A stretch of 64,000 nucleotides of DNA from Pleurodeles waltl (GCF_031143425.1 NC_090451.1:660824575-660888574), one strand, 5' to 3'. Shown: positions 24,083 through 35,886, counted from the stretch's first letter. Numbers and translations are program-made. Notes: generated from the letters alone by a model not told the origin.

Positions 24083-27000
24083 GTTGTAATTTAGCAAATT
24101 TGATAGTAACCAAGCTTCGATGGTAAGTTAAGAACTATCCGGATGATAAAAAAGTGAAGAAAAGCTTGTTGCTGAGAAAGTAAAGTTAGACTGACCTCTC
24201 TTAAAGGATTGAAGGTAGATTATTCAGTGAACGCAAGTGTCCTGTTTTTAAAGTGTTCTGATTCCCTGTCCTTCATCCTTTGTAAGCATAAGATAAGATT
24301 TTTCTTTTCAAATTAATAATAAAGAAAATGTTGCACTGTTGGACGCAAACGTGATAATGCTTGCATATTACAGGTTGCCACAGTGGCACGACTTTAATGT
24401 ACAAAGCCCAGCTCTAGCCACTCTGGCCATAATATTGGTTGATGTATGTTCTGATGAATGATGAGCCGAGAGTGACTGAATCATTTTACTTTCTATCTAG
24501 CCTCCACGCCAGACAGTGTGCCACCTGTAACATATATGTATATAAAGTGATTCTTATATATGTGATTGAAAGCCACTCGCAAAGGCTCACCACTATTCTA
24601 GATATGTTTGTCCATGCAGGTCCTTTTCATAGATTTTTATAATTCTTCTGGAGTCATTTTAGTAGTAGCTGTGCCAGTTCCATTACTGTCCTTGGTACTG
24701 TACAAGGTCATCACATTTAGTAAGTGCTTTCAAAGAGATGTTTGCCCAGTACACCTCCGCTTACCCCAGTGTGTCTAAAATGCGGCTGGTTTGAGGAGCA
24801 CATGAGGCCTCGGATGCCACTGAAGCCTAGAATGGAACCAGGATGTGCACAAAGGTCTCCGGAATATTTGCCAGCACTTCAGCAGCTGTCATGTCATTCC
24901 CACCTCTTCCCTTTCAAGCATTTTGATAAGGGAGCTGCCGTCGTCATTGAGGCAGAGGGCTGGCGGAGAGGGAGTGTGCTGAGCGACGACGGAATATTCA
25001 TAAGGTGCGCCTCTGTTCATATGATGGTATTCAATCTGCTCTCCTCCCTCCTCCTGGACCTGTTTCCGCTGCCTCTTCAGTGCACAAGCTTTGATTCACT
25101 CTCTGCTGCATCCCGGAGGATGTTTTGTTTTTAACTGGGACAACTTGAACTAAATTTAGGTGCCAGAAATAGAGAGCGTTTGCTTGGCATCCAGGGAGGA
25201 TGTGTCTTTGCCAAAGGCTGTAAGAGTGGGAATTGCAGATGGTGGAGGCTTCAAGCACTGACTTGGCTCAGCAGCTTCACTGAAATGTGTAGCTGGAGGT
25301 GCATCCTTCCAGCTCCCTCTGCATGTGTGACTAGTCCACATATTCTGAAATGGTGGATGATAAAAGAACCAGTGTATCTTCCATCATGGATGGCAAAACT
25401 CACAACTCTTGGAGAGCATAGGTCATCCATCTGGCTCAACTGGATGTGGTCCTTGTTACAACTCTTCTGTTGACCTGCAGTCTATTCTTTATTTTGCTGT
25501 GTTTTCTGGCATTATGAACATAGCAGATGTTTGGAACAGATGCCCATTTTAAATCTTGTAAGTGTGAAGTTGACACTAATGAAAATGTGATTGATCACGC
25601 TTGCTATCCAGGCACATAGATGTAAAGCTTTTATACTCCCTTATAGAATAATCTCAGCAGCATTCAAAGCTATGTGATTAGAATTGTGTAATACTGTGAT
25701 GCGTGGAGGTTTTTTTTGTTTTTTTTTGTTTACCTGTTATGTTCCGTTACTGACTCCCTGTAAGCGTGCCTCACGGAACTCGTTTTTAAAGCATTTACCG
25801 CTTTACTGAGTATGTTGCTAATACAGTTGTGTGAATACAGTATACACTAGACACCGGTCACGTGTTTGTGAAACAGAAGCAATGTCCTGTTAAATAAGTT
25901 CCTGACAACAGAATTTATGTGAAGAGATCGAGTTAGAACATGAGGCTGTGTGGTGGTTTTCTGCTCTGAACTGAGTAAGGGACATGATGGACATGATGTT
26001 GCATCTTCTTTCATGGTGAAATGTTTTGGAGTCCCAATTGCACAAGATGCGACTTCTGGTGAAGAGTGCTGGTTTGGGTGTTCCATCTTTGCCACCTTTG
26101 GTTCAGGCTGGATTTTGGAGAGGCACTTCTGATAGCTGTAGTCCCTCTAGCGACAGTATGCTTCTGTCATGCCCCTTGACTCCTACTTCATTCTTTTCAC
26201 TGAATGGAAAGTGAGGGTCACAGTGGATGCTTCCACTGTCAAGAGTATATTAGTGAAGACACTCCATATTTTTCTCTGAACCATTAGTGTTTATTTTCTT
26301 GGAAAAGGATGCAATCACTTATCCACACTAGGTGACATGCGTCCTCATTGGGGTTGCTCTTTCGTCTACACGGCACTGTGTTTTAGGAACGCAGTGAAGA
26401 GATTGTTGTGAAGTGTTTGGCGTTTTAAGCTCTTTAGTACATCTCTTCGCGGCATGCAGTGCATCCTCTTATGAAGTGCTTACCATAGACTAGAAGTCTG
26501 TGGATTGGCCCAACCATACCCTCAGCCATCCTCAGGGCACTGTCAGCTCTCTACCTGCGCACCCACTTTTCTAGTGCAATGCCAGGAGTTTAGATCTTAT
26601 TCCAGATGAAGGGGGTTAAATCCTGTCCTAACCCTGTACTGACTTTATGCTGTATTTATGGATTTCATCTGCCTGTAGCGTTCTTTTTTTTCTTATAATA
26701 AGAACTGTTGTAATGTTAGGTGCGGCCTGCGTGTGAATGGTAAAATGAACTGTGATGCTGCAGAATGATGTGGCATTAACAATTCAATGTACCTTATAAT
26801 GGTGACAACTTCCTACCACCACATTACTCATGTCACATAGTGGAGCATAAGAGCTTAAAGTGTGTTCCCTGATGTTATTTTCTTTATTTAGAATTCAGTA
26901 TATTGTAGGTTCTTTTAATTGTAGTAAAGTTCAGAACTGTAGAGAGATAAGAAATCCTATTACATGTTAATGCGGGAGAGCAGGCGAAAGGTAAGGAACG

Positions 27001-29769
27001 CCCCATGTCAAATCATACCTGGGGCCCAGTGAGTACATCAGTGGAGCATTCTACGCAAATTCTAATACAAAGAGATAACATACCATTAAAATACTGCAGA
27101 AGAGAACATAAACCTGCCGTTAATTACAGGCACAGTGTGACCATTTCTGGAGGGAATAGGGTGTGATGTGGCTGCTCCCAGTCTGTCTTTAGCTGAAGCT
27201 GCAGGCTCGAATCTCTCTCATCATGGGGAAGAGATCCCCAAGGGAGCTGAGGCCCTTTTGGTGGAAAAGGGAACAAACGCTGTGTAGCAGGGACTGATTC
27301 CGGGTATGCATCCTGGCTGTGTTGATTTTCGTTTGTCGCTCATCTGTGGTTAATACACTGCAACGAGGACTACTCTCCTACCTCGTGGCCCTGTTTGAGA
27401 GGACAGTGTATTAGACAATCCTGCGAGTATTGGTTTCATCAGTGAAGGATAAAAGAAGGAGCTGTGATCAGCATTTGAATGTCACATATCCTTTGTGGCA
27501 GGAGCACATTTGGAACGCATCTGTTTTTCTATGGTAGATTAAACGATCCATCCACTGAAGAGAAGCTACCCGTTCTCTTTACTCAGTCCTATATTAACCA
27601 TAGTCGCCAGCGATAAGCATTTGAGAATATTCCTCTGAATATGTCATCCTGGCCTTTAGGACCCACTGGAACATTTTTCACCTAAAGGCCAAAGTATGCG
27701 CCCGCTCACCTGCTCTTCTCCAATCCAGAGACGGGAAATGTGTTTGGTTGTTTAACAAAAGCCGCATCTTGCCGTCCTGCGCCTCGGTGCTAATAACTTC
27801 ATTAAAACAGAAGGCCGGCGTGTCAGCCGGAGCAGAAGAACAATGGCGGGGTGTGCTCTCGGCTTGTTGTTCGATGTTCCTGTAATGGAGCGGCGTGCTT
27901 GGGTTTCCAATCGCTCGTCTGGAAGCCCTGAGAGCGAGAGCTTGGTACAGCCCCATTATAAATCAGCCGAGGGCCCTGCCTCCTTCAGGAAGTCTTTTCT
28001 CGGCACAGCCGGACCCCCTCCACCCCTCATTCTCCAAGAGCGGGGATCTGTGAAAGCCATTTTAGCGCATGGCCCTTGGACAAAGGGCCTTTCTAAAACC
28101 CTCGATTTTCCTGTGCCCCTTCAGGAAACAGGCACGGCGCACAGCTGTCGTCAGGGGCGGTGCCAGTGTGCCTGCCAGCAACCGATGCCCTAAACGAACC
28201 GCGCATTTCCCATGTTTATTTTGTTGAATTAAGTATGATGTTTGTGCTTAGTTCATCCATGTGTATGTTCGTTGTATTTAAGAGCCTAGAAACTATAGCC
28301 CTTTAGCAAGGATTCTGGTCCTTCCTACCAAAAATACTCGGTTTCCATTCAGGGAACATTAGAATGTTTTTAGTCTCCATATGTGTTTTTCTAAAATAAA
28401 AAAATATATATTAACATTGTCTCAAGCTGTTTTTCCCTTGGGAATAGGAACGTGATTCTTTAGCGTTCTCAAAGAAAAGCATCTAAAACTTTGAAATATC
28501 TTGATTCCTGCACCAACAAGATGCTAAGTTGTTCAGGTGATCTAAGTAATTGCAAACTTGGATCTATTTGAACGCATACATTGTTTATTATTTATGACTG
28601 AGGTGCCCAGGCAATCTAAACATGTTTTTCTACTTTGTAAACCTGCGTGTTACATGTTATTAAACTTACCTGGTCAAGTGGATTCCTTCAGCTACTTTGT
28701 GCGTGTGCGACTAGACGTGGTCAAGACCACAAATGAACAGGGTGAGCAGAGCTGAGCCGTGGGTCTGGCTTGGCTGTTAGAACCCGCGCATGAGCTCAAA
28801 CCTGAAAATGTTTGCCATGTAAATCATACAACAAACATCGTATCAAATATGATGAAGTCAAATCACAATTCAATAAAGTGTATTTCTTTGACATGGAACC
28901 TTTGACATTAATACGTCCATTACAGCACTCGCTGAGAAGTACTTAATAAAAGTGATAGTTTTTAAACACAAACTTCGAGCCATTCTGCCCCTGTCTCCAC
29001 CCTGCCAACAGACCTATTAGCAAACTACAAGGCCAGACAGTTGTCACGTGAACCATGTATGTGGACCAGATTCTTGTAGACAGATCAGCATTATAGTCCA
29101 CTAAACACAAAAAGCTTTTGTACAGTAAATATTTGGGCTTACTTTGTAGGTGGCAAAGTATGCTTTTTAATCTTCTTTGTGAAACAGGATCACATGCTCT
29201 TTGAATGATACATATAAACTATGCTTCTACTGATCATTTACTGCTGTTTGCCAAACAATCAGATTTGATTCATTTGACGATTGCCTCATTTTGAATGCCT
29301 CTCGACCTGCATCCTGTGGCCTGTATATTTGAAAACACAGTCTTAGCTTTCCTCGCAGATCCTTCAGTGTGCCTGTCTCTGCAGGTTAATTCTGCTTTGC
29401 AATGGTTAACTTCTGACAGTTGGCTGGAGATGACATGAATACTGTTTTGAAAATCTGTACTAGTTTGTTCATTCATCCTTTGCTCCATTGGTTTATCGTA
29501 TTTTTGAAGATGCCTCAAAGGAACTTAAGTGCTGAACAAAAAAAATTGCTTTAGCACATATGCATATTTTGTTAAGGGGCTCCTTTTTAGGTCTTGTATG
29601 AGGGTTACCAATTCATTGAAATATTGATAGAGTGGCTGGGACGCCACGCAAAGGAGTGTCACTCTCACCTCAAGATTCTTTTGGTCTTTTATCTTATCAT
29701 TAGTTCTCCTATGCATTTGCTTCCAGTACAACACATGTAGGACTATTCCACATTTGTAAAAAACACTTT
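24083..29769. other. Non-coding DNA with two candidate conserved stretches
   Basis: No exon with a recognisable protein domain is seen. Two stretches stand out from the AT-rich background: about 24,890-25,080 and about 27,680-28,150. Both have GC-rich words next to AT cores and mixed frames that match no protein I know. They are candidates for conserved regulatory DNA. The remainder holds nothing I can name. Confidence 0.5.
27680..28150. other. Candidate conserved non-coding element
   Basis: This is a high-complexity stretch with words such as CTAATAACTTCATTAAAACAG near 27,790 and CCCATTATAAATCAGCCGAG near 27,952, embedded in GC-rich sequence. An open frame of 116 codons crosses it on +, but its translation has no domain. 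It could be an enhancer or, less likely, an unrecognised untranslated exon. Confidence 0.3.
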
Positions 29770-29790
29770 GGTGGTCATTCCAACCCTGGC
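29770..29790 (+). repeat. Left terminal inverted repeat of Harbinger
   Basis: The sequence GGTGGTCATTCCAACCCTGG opens the element. It matches the complement of the right end at about 15 of 20 positions and the MITE ends at a similar level. TTT precedes it as the likely target copy. Confidence 0.75.
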
Positions 29791-30045
29791 GGTCGGTGTT
29801 AAAGCGGCGGTAATACCGCCAACAGGCCGGCGGTAAAATATTAGCAATTACGACCGTGGCGGAAACCGCCAACAAAGACAGCCACTTTAACACTCCGACC
29901 GCCACGGCGGTACAAACAAACAGCTTGGCGGTCACCACCAGCAGACAGGCGGGAGACAGTGTACTGCCCACACTATTATGACAGGCCAATCCGCCACCTT
30001 TTCCAGGGCGAATTCACCGCGGATAAAAACATGGCGGAAACTGGA
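29783..30045. promoter_or_regulatory. Left subterminal GGCGGT cluster
   Basis: GGCGGT, ACCGCC and close variants occur repeatedly, on both strands, in this 260-bp zone. A matching cluster lies inside the right end. Dense subterminal repeats are typical binding sites for transposase or its Myb-like partner in Harbinger elements. The binding role is inferred. Confidence 0.55.
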
Positions 30046-30633
30046 ATCCCAAAGGGAAAACGCTCACCTCTACACACCCCACGAGGACGCCATGGATCCG
30101 GAACTCCAAATTCTCCCTGCAATAGTCTTCTTGCTCCTCTACCAGGAGCACGAACGACGGCGGCAAAGACCACGGTGAGTACTGCACCTACGACACAGGG
30201 GAGGGGGGAGGCAAAAAACAGGGACACACACACGCAACACCCACACCCCTACCCTCACCCACTACAAAACACAAACTAATGCATATCAATAATCACAGTT
30301 ACACCCCCCAAACCCCCCAGAAGAATGCAAAGACAATAGAAAATGAGTGTAACCATTGTAATATATTAAAAGCAAGTAGGCAGAAATATATATATACACC
30401 ATGTACATAATATATACCAAGCATAGTAGTCCAGGTAGTGCACTAAGAAAGTCCGTGGAACACTGGGACCACACGGTATGGGAGAGGCACACACAAGATC
30501 CCCGACCATGACGGAGAGAACACTGCAGGGGCATCAGAGAGCAACTAAACAGGCACCTCAGGGGGAGGGAAAGGGGGGCACCTCAGCCGCTTGAGTGCAC
30601 GACGCCAAATCCACAAGGGGGCCACATGCCAAC

Positions 30634-30950
30634 TGTTCAATCCTGGGGAGTGCAAAGCCAAAGTCTCTCAAGTCTCTACAGTGGGTGGGTTGCCCACTGT
30701 TCAATCCTGGGGAGTGCAAAGCCACAGTCTCACAAGTGGATGACAGTCTCCACTGGTTCTGGAGGGGGCATGGTGCCCAGTGTGCTTCATCCTACTAAGG
30801 ACAGAGGTAGTGGATGTATCTCTCCACTGGTTCTGGAGGGTCATGGTGCCCAGAGTGCTTCATCCTGTGAAGGACAGAGGTAGTGGATGTATCTCTCCAC
30901 TGGTTCTGGAGGGGGCATGGTGCCCAGAGTGCATCATTCCCAGAGTGCAC
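30634..30950. repeat. Minisatellites, periods about 64 and 73 bp
   Basis: TGTTCAATCCTGGGGAGTGC recurs 64 bp apart at about 30,634 and 30,698. A second block carries CACTGGTTCTGGAGGG at 30,751, 30,825 and 30,898, giving a 73-74-bp period. Both lie downstream of the first Myb-like gene's stop, so they probably form its 3' untranslated or flanking DNA. Confidence 0.75.
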
Positions 30951-31009
30951 CATTCACCCGTGACGGACTAAGTTGCGTCAGTGCCTCTGCCGCTCATGGG
31001 CTAGAGGTG

Positions 31010-31555
31010 CTTGAGACGGCGGTGCCCTGTTCAGCGGTGCTTGAGATGGCGGTGCCCTGTTCAGCGGTGCGTGAGGCGGCGGTGCCCTGTTCAGACGGCG
31101 GTGCCCTGTTCAGTGGTGCTTGGATGGCGGTGCCCTGTTCAGCGGTGCTTGAGGCGGCGGTGCCCTTTTCAGCGGTGCTTGAGATGGCGGTGCCCTGTTC
31201 AGCGGTGCTTGAGATGGCGGTCTCCATTGCAGGGTCTCAGCTGCTGGCGATCCTTCATGGCCCAGTGGGGCTTTTGCTGGGGGTCCTTCATGGCCCAGCG
31301 GGGCTTTTTCTGGCGGTCCTTCATGGCCCAGCGGGGCTTTTTCTGGCGGTCCTTCATGGCCCAGTGGGGCTGGTGCTGGCGGTCCTTCATGGCCCAGCTG
31401 GGCTGGTGCTGGCGGTGGCCTCCTGGGCAGCTGGGCTGGTGCTGGCCTCCTGGGCAGCTGGGCTGGTGCTGGCCTCCTGGGCAGCTGGGCTGGTGCTGGC
31501 CGCCTGGGCAGCTGGGCTGGTGTTGGCGGTGGCCTCCTGGGCAGCGGGGATGATG
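31010..31555. repeat. Three adjacent minisatellites, periods about 30, 33 and 27 bp
   Basis: Three arrays abut. GGCGGTGCCCTGTTCAGCGG-type units of about 30 bp fill 31,010-31,230. Units of about 33 bp with GGTCCTTCATGGCCCAG fill about 31,245-31,405. Units of 27 bp with GGCCTCCTGGGCAGCTGGGC fill about 31,405-31,555. On the minus strand the 27-bp array is in frame with the first Myb-like gene and encodes a 9-residue repeat. The 33-bp array supplies a TGA in that frame. Confidence 0.8.
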
Positions 31556-33994
31556 GCGGTCTTCTCCGCTGTGCTGCTCTTCCCAGACTTGCCGGGTTTC
31601 TTGTGGCCCTTCCCCACCTTGGAAGGTGTCACAGCTGACTCCACACTCCCACCTGTACCCCTGGGAGCGGCTTTGGTGGCTGGAGTCTTCCCCCTCTCAC
31701 GCCGGGCACTGGCCAACGTCTGATGCTTCACAGGTGGGGGAATGTCTGTGCTGTGGCTCCGTGCCACACTGGATGCCCTGGTGGCCGATGCACTCCAGAT
31801 TCCGGTGACTACAGGCACCACTGGTCCCGGAGATGTTGTGGCTGAGGTGCTAGTTCGGGACCTATGAGATGGACGGGATGGGGGAGGTGTGGGAAAGAGG
31901 TCAAGGTTGGACAGGAAAAGTTTTTGGGACACACTGGGACGGGTAGCTGGAGGGGGTTTGGGAGTGGAGGAAGAGGTTATGGTTGTAGGAGGTGTACGTT
32001 TGGTGACTTTGGGTGAAGGTGCATGCGCTGGAGGCTGTCGTGAGGTGGATGACTGTTGGGCGGGTGTGTGCCTGCGTTTGTGTATCTTGGGAGGGGGGAG
32101 TCACAAACACACTGGGAGAGGACACAGGGGATGTGTGAATGGTAGAGGGGGTGGTGACTGCACGTGAGCGGGGTGTGGTGGTGGGTGTGCTGGAGAGGGA
32201 CGTAGTGGCTGTAGAGGTAGTGCATGCAGGTGTGAGTGTAGGCGAGACTGGGAGGGAGGAGGGAGACGAGGAGGAGGGGGACACAGTGATGGCAGTGGAT
32301 GTCGTTGTGTCTGCATGAGTGTGATGCTTGCATGAGTGCCTGTGGGATGTGTGGTGCTTATGTTTGCCTGAGCTTCCCTTGGGTGTTGAGGTGTGTGTAT
32401 GTGGGTCTGTAGGTATGCTTGGGTTAGGCTGAGGTACAGGGGATTGGGTCGGGTGGAGGAAGTTGGAGGGGGGAGGCTAGAGACAGGGACAATGGCTGCC
32501 ATCAGTGCTGAGGCCAGAGTCTGAAAAGCTCGATGAAGGGCCGCCTGACCAGAATGAATGCCCTCCAGGAATGTATTGCTTTGTTGCAACTGCCTCTCTA
32601 CATCCTGGATGGCATTCAAAATGGTAGACTGCCCAACAGTGAGGGACCTGAGGAGGTCAGTGGCCTCCTCCTTGAGTGCAGCAGGGGTGACTGGGGCAGG
32701 GCCTGAGGTGCCTTGGGCGAAGGTGATGCCCACCATCCTGGGTGAGCGGGCACAGGGCAAAGGCTGAGGGGCTGCTGGGAGGGCGGTGCTGGTAGAGGGG
32801 GTGGCGGTTGTACCTGTAGATGCGGGGGGCACAGATGGGGCCGCCACCACAAGGGAGCTCCCATCAGAGGACGAGTCTGTGTCACTGGTGTCAGCTCCTG
32901 TCCCCGCCGTGGAGCTCCCCTCACCCTCCGTCCCACTGGTGAATTCAGACTCTGTAGTGTCGCCCTCCAGGGCCATGTGGGATGCAGCTCCCTCGTGCTC
33001 CGGTGCCACTGCTCCTCCGCCTGATGATGCTAATGCACACAAGAACAGGGAGACCACAAAAAGGGGGGGAAGACAGAAGAAAGACATGTTGAGTGCATGC
33101 ATTATCGCTACCGTTGGCGGACGCGACAGACACAGAAGCCCCCTGCACTACGCTGCGCTCTTGGGCTCCACTGTTCCATTTCTGGGAAATGGCGTACAAG
33201 GCTATGGACGACATCTGCACACATAGATGACACAGGGGCATGACTAGGTGTCATTGGCATTCTACAGAGGTGGGCTGGGGTGCCACATGGCCTGCTTACG
33301 GAGGGGCCTTGCCTATGGCACTCGCCCTAGCCTAGGGAAACCCGCAGCCCACCTCCCCCACCCAGACCCCTCCATTGCGCGCAAAAGTCAGCAGAATGAG
33401 AATGTACTCACCCCATTGTGGCTGCTGTGATGCCCTCAAGCGCCCATCCAACTATGGGTAGGCCACCATCAGGATCCTGAACATGAGGGGGGTCATGGTG
33501 CGACGGGCACCCCTCCCACATTGGGAGGCCATCCCCAGCTGAGCCTCCGCCATCTTCTTGCTCCAGCGGCGAATGTCCTCCCATCTTTTCCGGCAGTGGG
33601 TGCTCCGTCTGTGGTATACCCCCAGGGTCCGGACGTCCTTATCGGTGGCACGCCAAATATCTTTTTTCTGGTGGGCGCTGACCTACATGAAATGTACAGG
33701 GGAAAAAGAGAAGTTATTACCAACTGCACCGTCAAAGTGATTGGCTCCCATTCCTACCCTTGCCATGTGGCACATGCATTCACCGTCTTTCATGCACGCA
33801 GCACTCTTCCCCCCTTCCTTCTTACATCCAACCCTCTCCACACAGGCATAGCCCATACAACATGCTCCCTGTGTACTTACCTGTTTGTCTGGAGGACCGT
33901 AGAGTAGCGTGTACTGGGGGAGGACCCCATCCACGAGCTTCTCCAACTCCTCCGATGTGAAGGCAGGGGCCCTTTCCCCAGACACTCGAGCCAT
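31387..33994 (-). pseudogene. Myb/SANT-like accessory protein 1 of Harbinger
   Basis: Three exons can be read. Exon 1 (33,994-33,881) encodes 38 residues from MARVSGERAPAFTSEELEKL and ends at a GTAAGT donor. Exon 2 (33,682-33,412) completes a Myb/SANT-type trihelix, with DIWRAT and HCRKRWEDIRRW supplying helix tryptophans, and ends at GTGAGT. Exon 3 (33,029-31,387) follows a TTAG acceptor in matching phase. It holds an acidic Ser/Thr stretch, a helical segment (LKEEATDLLRSLTVGQ onward) likely to pair, and a long Pro/Ser/Thr then Lys/Arg-rich tail ending in 9-residue repeats. Such proteins bind the transposon ends and help import the transposase into the nucleus (family knowledge). Two in-frame stops break it: TAG at 33,454-33,452, probably a former Glu codon, and TGA at 32,103-32,101. 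It is transcribed away from the transposase. Confidence 0.85.
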
Positions 33995-34515
33995 TTTCTC
34001 TTCCAGACCGAGGTCACAGCAGCACTTGCAGTGTAGGTCCTCTCCTGTCGCAGATCAGGTATCAAGTGACTGAACAGATAGAAAATGGCGGTCACGTCTG
34101 CGGCGGTGCATCCCGTCATCGCCGGCGTACATCGTCATTGGCTCCTGGGACCCATAGGGTCCAATGTTAACCAATGCAGCATTGCGCTGCGGTCTTCGGC
34201 CGCCTACCGCGACTGTGTACAACGCCAGCGCAGTTACCTCACATACCATTGTCCCACTTTAGAGGTCAGGCAGCCGCCATTTGAGGGGCCCACATGGCTT
34301 CATTTCCAACTGCGTCACACATACCTAGGCCTAGACTCAACACACATACAGGCCACCTTTTGTGTATGATTGGTGTTCTGGGTAAACTGTGGGTACGTAC
34401 CTCTGAGTTGTTTGATTCTGTGCTCGCTGTTGTCCTTCATAGGCACAGTCCGCTGGGACATGTGAGGAGATGGCGGCATCCTCCGGTGTACCGACTGTTG
34501 GTGGACCTGTCGACA
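33995..34515. promoter_or_regulatory. Shared upstream region between Myb-like gene 1 and transposase
   Basis: These 521 bp separate the divergent starts of the first Myb-like gene (-) and the transposase (+). It is the natural place for a bidirectional promoter. I see no clear TATA box. An ATGGCGG word at 34,470 lies out of frame with the transposase. The promoter role is inferred from gene order only. Confidence 0.45.
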
Positions 34516-35593
34516 ATGGAGGAGCGACATTTGATTATCACATACAGGCTTGACCGTGCCACAATCCAGGAACTGTGTACCCAGTTGGAACCAGACCTGA
34601 TGTCAGCAATCCGCCATCCCACAGGAATCCCCCCTCAAGTGCAGGTGCTGTCAGTGCTCCATTTCCTTGCAAGTGGGTCTTTTCAAACAACAGTGGCCAT
34701 AGCATATGGGATGTCCCAGCCTATATTTTCCAACGTATTGTCCAGAGTGTTGTCTGCCCTTCTGAAACACATGCGGAGCTACATTGTTTTCCCTCAGGTG
34801 GAGGATTTGCCTACAGTGAAAGGTGATTTCTATGCCCTGGGACACATCCCCAACATCATAGGTGCCATTGATGGGACCCATGTGGCTTTGGTCTCTCCCC
34901 CCCCCCCCCACACACACAGGAGTGAACAGGGGTACAGAAACCGGAAGAGTTATCATTCTGTGAATGTACAGATGGTATGTTTGGCAGACCAGTATATCTC
35001 CCATGTGAATGCCAAGTTCCCTGGCTCAGTGCATGACGCCTACATCCTGCGGAATAGCAGCATCCCTTATGTGATGGGTCAACTCCAGAGACACCGTGTG
35101 TGGCTATTAGGTGAGCACCTTGAGGCAAGTCAGTGGGAATGGTTGTCTGGGTCTGGGGATATCCCTCCAGGTTAGTGTGTGTCTAACAGTTGTCCCTCAC
35201 CATTTGTAGGTGACCCTGGTTACCCCAACCTGTCATGGCTACTGACCCCAGTGAGGAATCCCAGGACCAAGGGCAGAGGAACGCTACAATGAGGCCCATG
35301 GGCGAACTAGGAGGGTGATCGAGCGGACCTTCGGCCTCCTGAAGGCCAGGTTCAGGTGCCTCCATATGACAAGTGGATCCCTATTCTACTCACCAAAGAA
35401 GGTGTGCCAGATCATCGTGGCCTGCTGTATGCTTCATAACTTGGCTTTGCGATGACAGGTTCCTTTTCTGCAGGAGGATGGTCCAGATGGTGGTGTTGTT
35501 GCAGCTGTGGAGCCTGTGGACAGTGAAGACGAGGAAGCAGAGGAAGAAGACATGAACAACAGGGACTCAGTGATCCAGCAATATTTCCAGTGA
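34516..35593 (+). pseudogene. Harbinger DDE transposase (HARBI1-like)
   Basis: The product would be a nuclear enzyme that cuts and pastes the element using a DDE triad. Exon 1 runs from ATG 34,516 (MEERHLIITYRLDR) to 35,110. A 99-bp GT-AG intron (35,111-35,209) follows, and splicing restores RVWLLG-DPGYPNLSWLLTP. A helix-turn-helix-like region (FLASGSFQTTVAIAYGMSQ) precedes the catalytic core. The three acidic residues are all present: Asp in GAIDGTHVAL (34,870), Asp in FPGSVHDAYIL (35,035) and Glu in VIERTFGLLKARFRCL (35,321). The acidic tail ends in VIQQYFQ at TGA 35,591. Expected length is about 325 residues, close to HARBI1. Lesions are a one-base insertion at the GGG 35,271-35,273 and a TGA at 35,453 where the pattern suggests a former CGA. 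A start further upstream in the same frame (34,294) is open but reads as non-protein sequence. Confidence 0.93.
35111..35209 (+). other. Intron of the Harbinger transposase
   Basis: The donor is G|GTGAGCACC and the acceptor is CATTTGTAG|GTGACC. Removing these 99 bp joins WLLG to DPGYP without a shift, at the position where family members have WLLGDSGYP. Reading through the intron gives no family similarity. Confidence 0.85.
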
Positions 35594-35880
35594 GACACAG
35601 GTAAGAGTACAGACCTGCCTACTACATGTACTTTAACACTACTACCTCTCTACTGTGTGTCGTTTTCACCCAGTGTATGGTCACTGAGTTGTCACTTTCC
35701 CTTAAGATTTCACAGATGTGGGTCCCACTGTGTGACATCTGCTTAGATTCCTCATGGACTAGAGCTGTGTGACATAGTTATGTTGACATTACAATTGAAA
35801 GAGCATTTTGTCACTGTAATTGTAAATACACTATTTCAAAATCACAGACAGACTCCAGATTGTTTTGTGCTTTAAGTGTG

Positions 35881-35886
35881 TTTATT
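35881..35886 (-). terminator. Polyadenylation signal for Myb-like gene 2
   Basis: TTTATT on + is AATAAA on -, about 190 bp after the stop of the second Myb-like gene. It lies between the convergent 3' ends of the transposase and that gene. It is a plausible polyadenylation signal, not proven. Confidence 0.4.

Noticed and set aside
24724..25134. 136-codon plus-strand frame as a host exon
   Set aside because: The translation matches no family I know, and no supporting splice sites or neighbouring exons were found. Part of it is listed instead as a weak conserved-DNA candidate.
29525..29989. 154-codon minus-strand frame as a host gene
   Set aside because: It runs across the left Harbinger end and its subterminal repeats, so it is a chance fusion of flank and transposon.
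30994..31723. Plus-strand 278-codon and overlapping frames with Ala/Val/Leu repeats
   Set aside because: They are the opposite strand of the minisatellites; the supported coding direction is minus, continuing from the Myb-like exon 3.
34294..34515. Upstream extension of the transposase to the first ATG of its open frame
   Set aside because: The extra 74 residues have no family similarity, and the family-like sequence begins around MEERHLIITYRL. Part of the immediate upstream sequence could still be coding in relatives.
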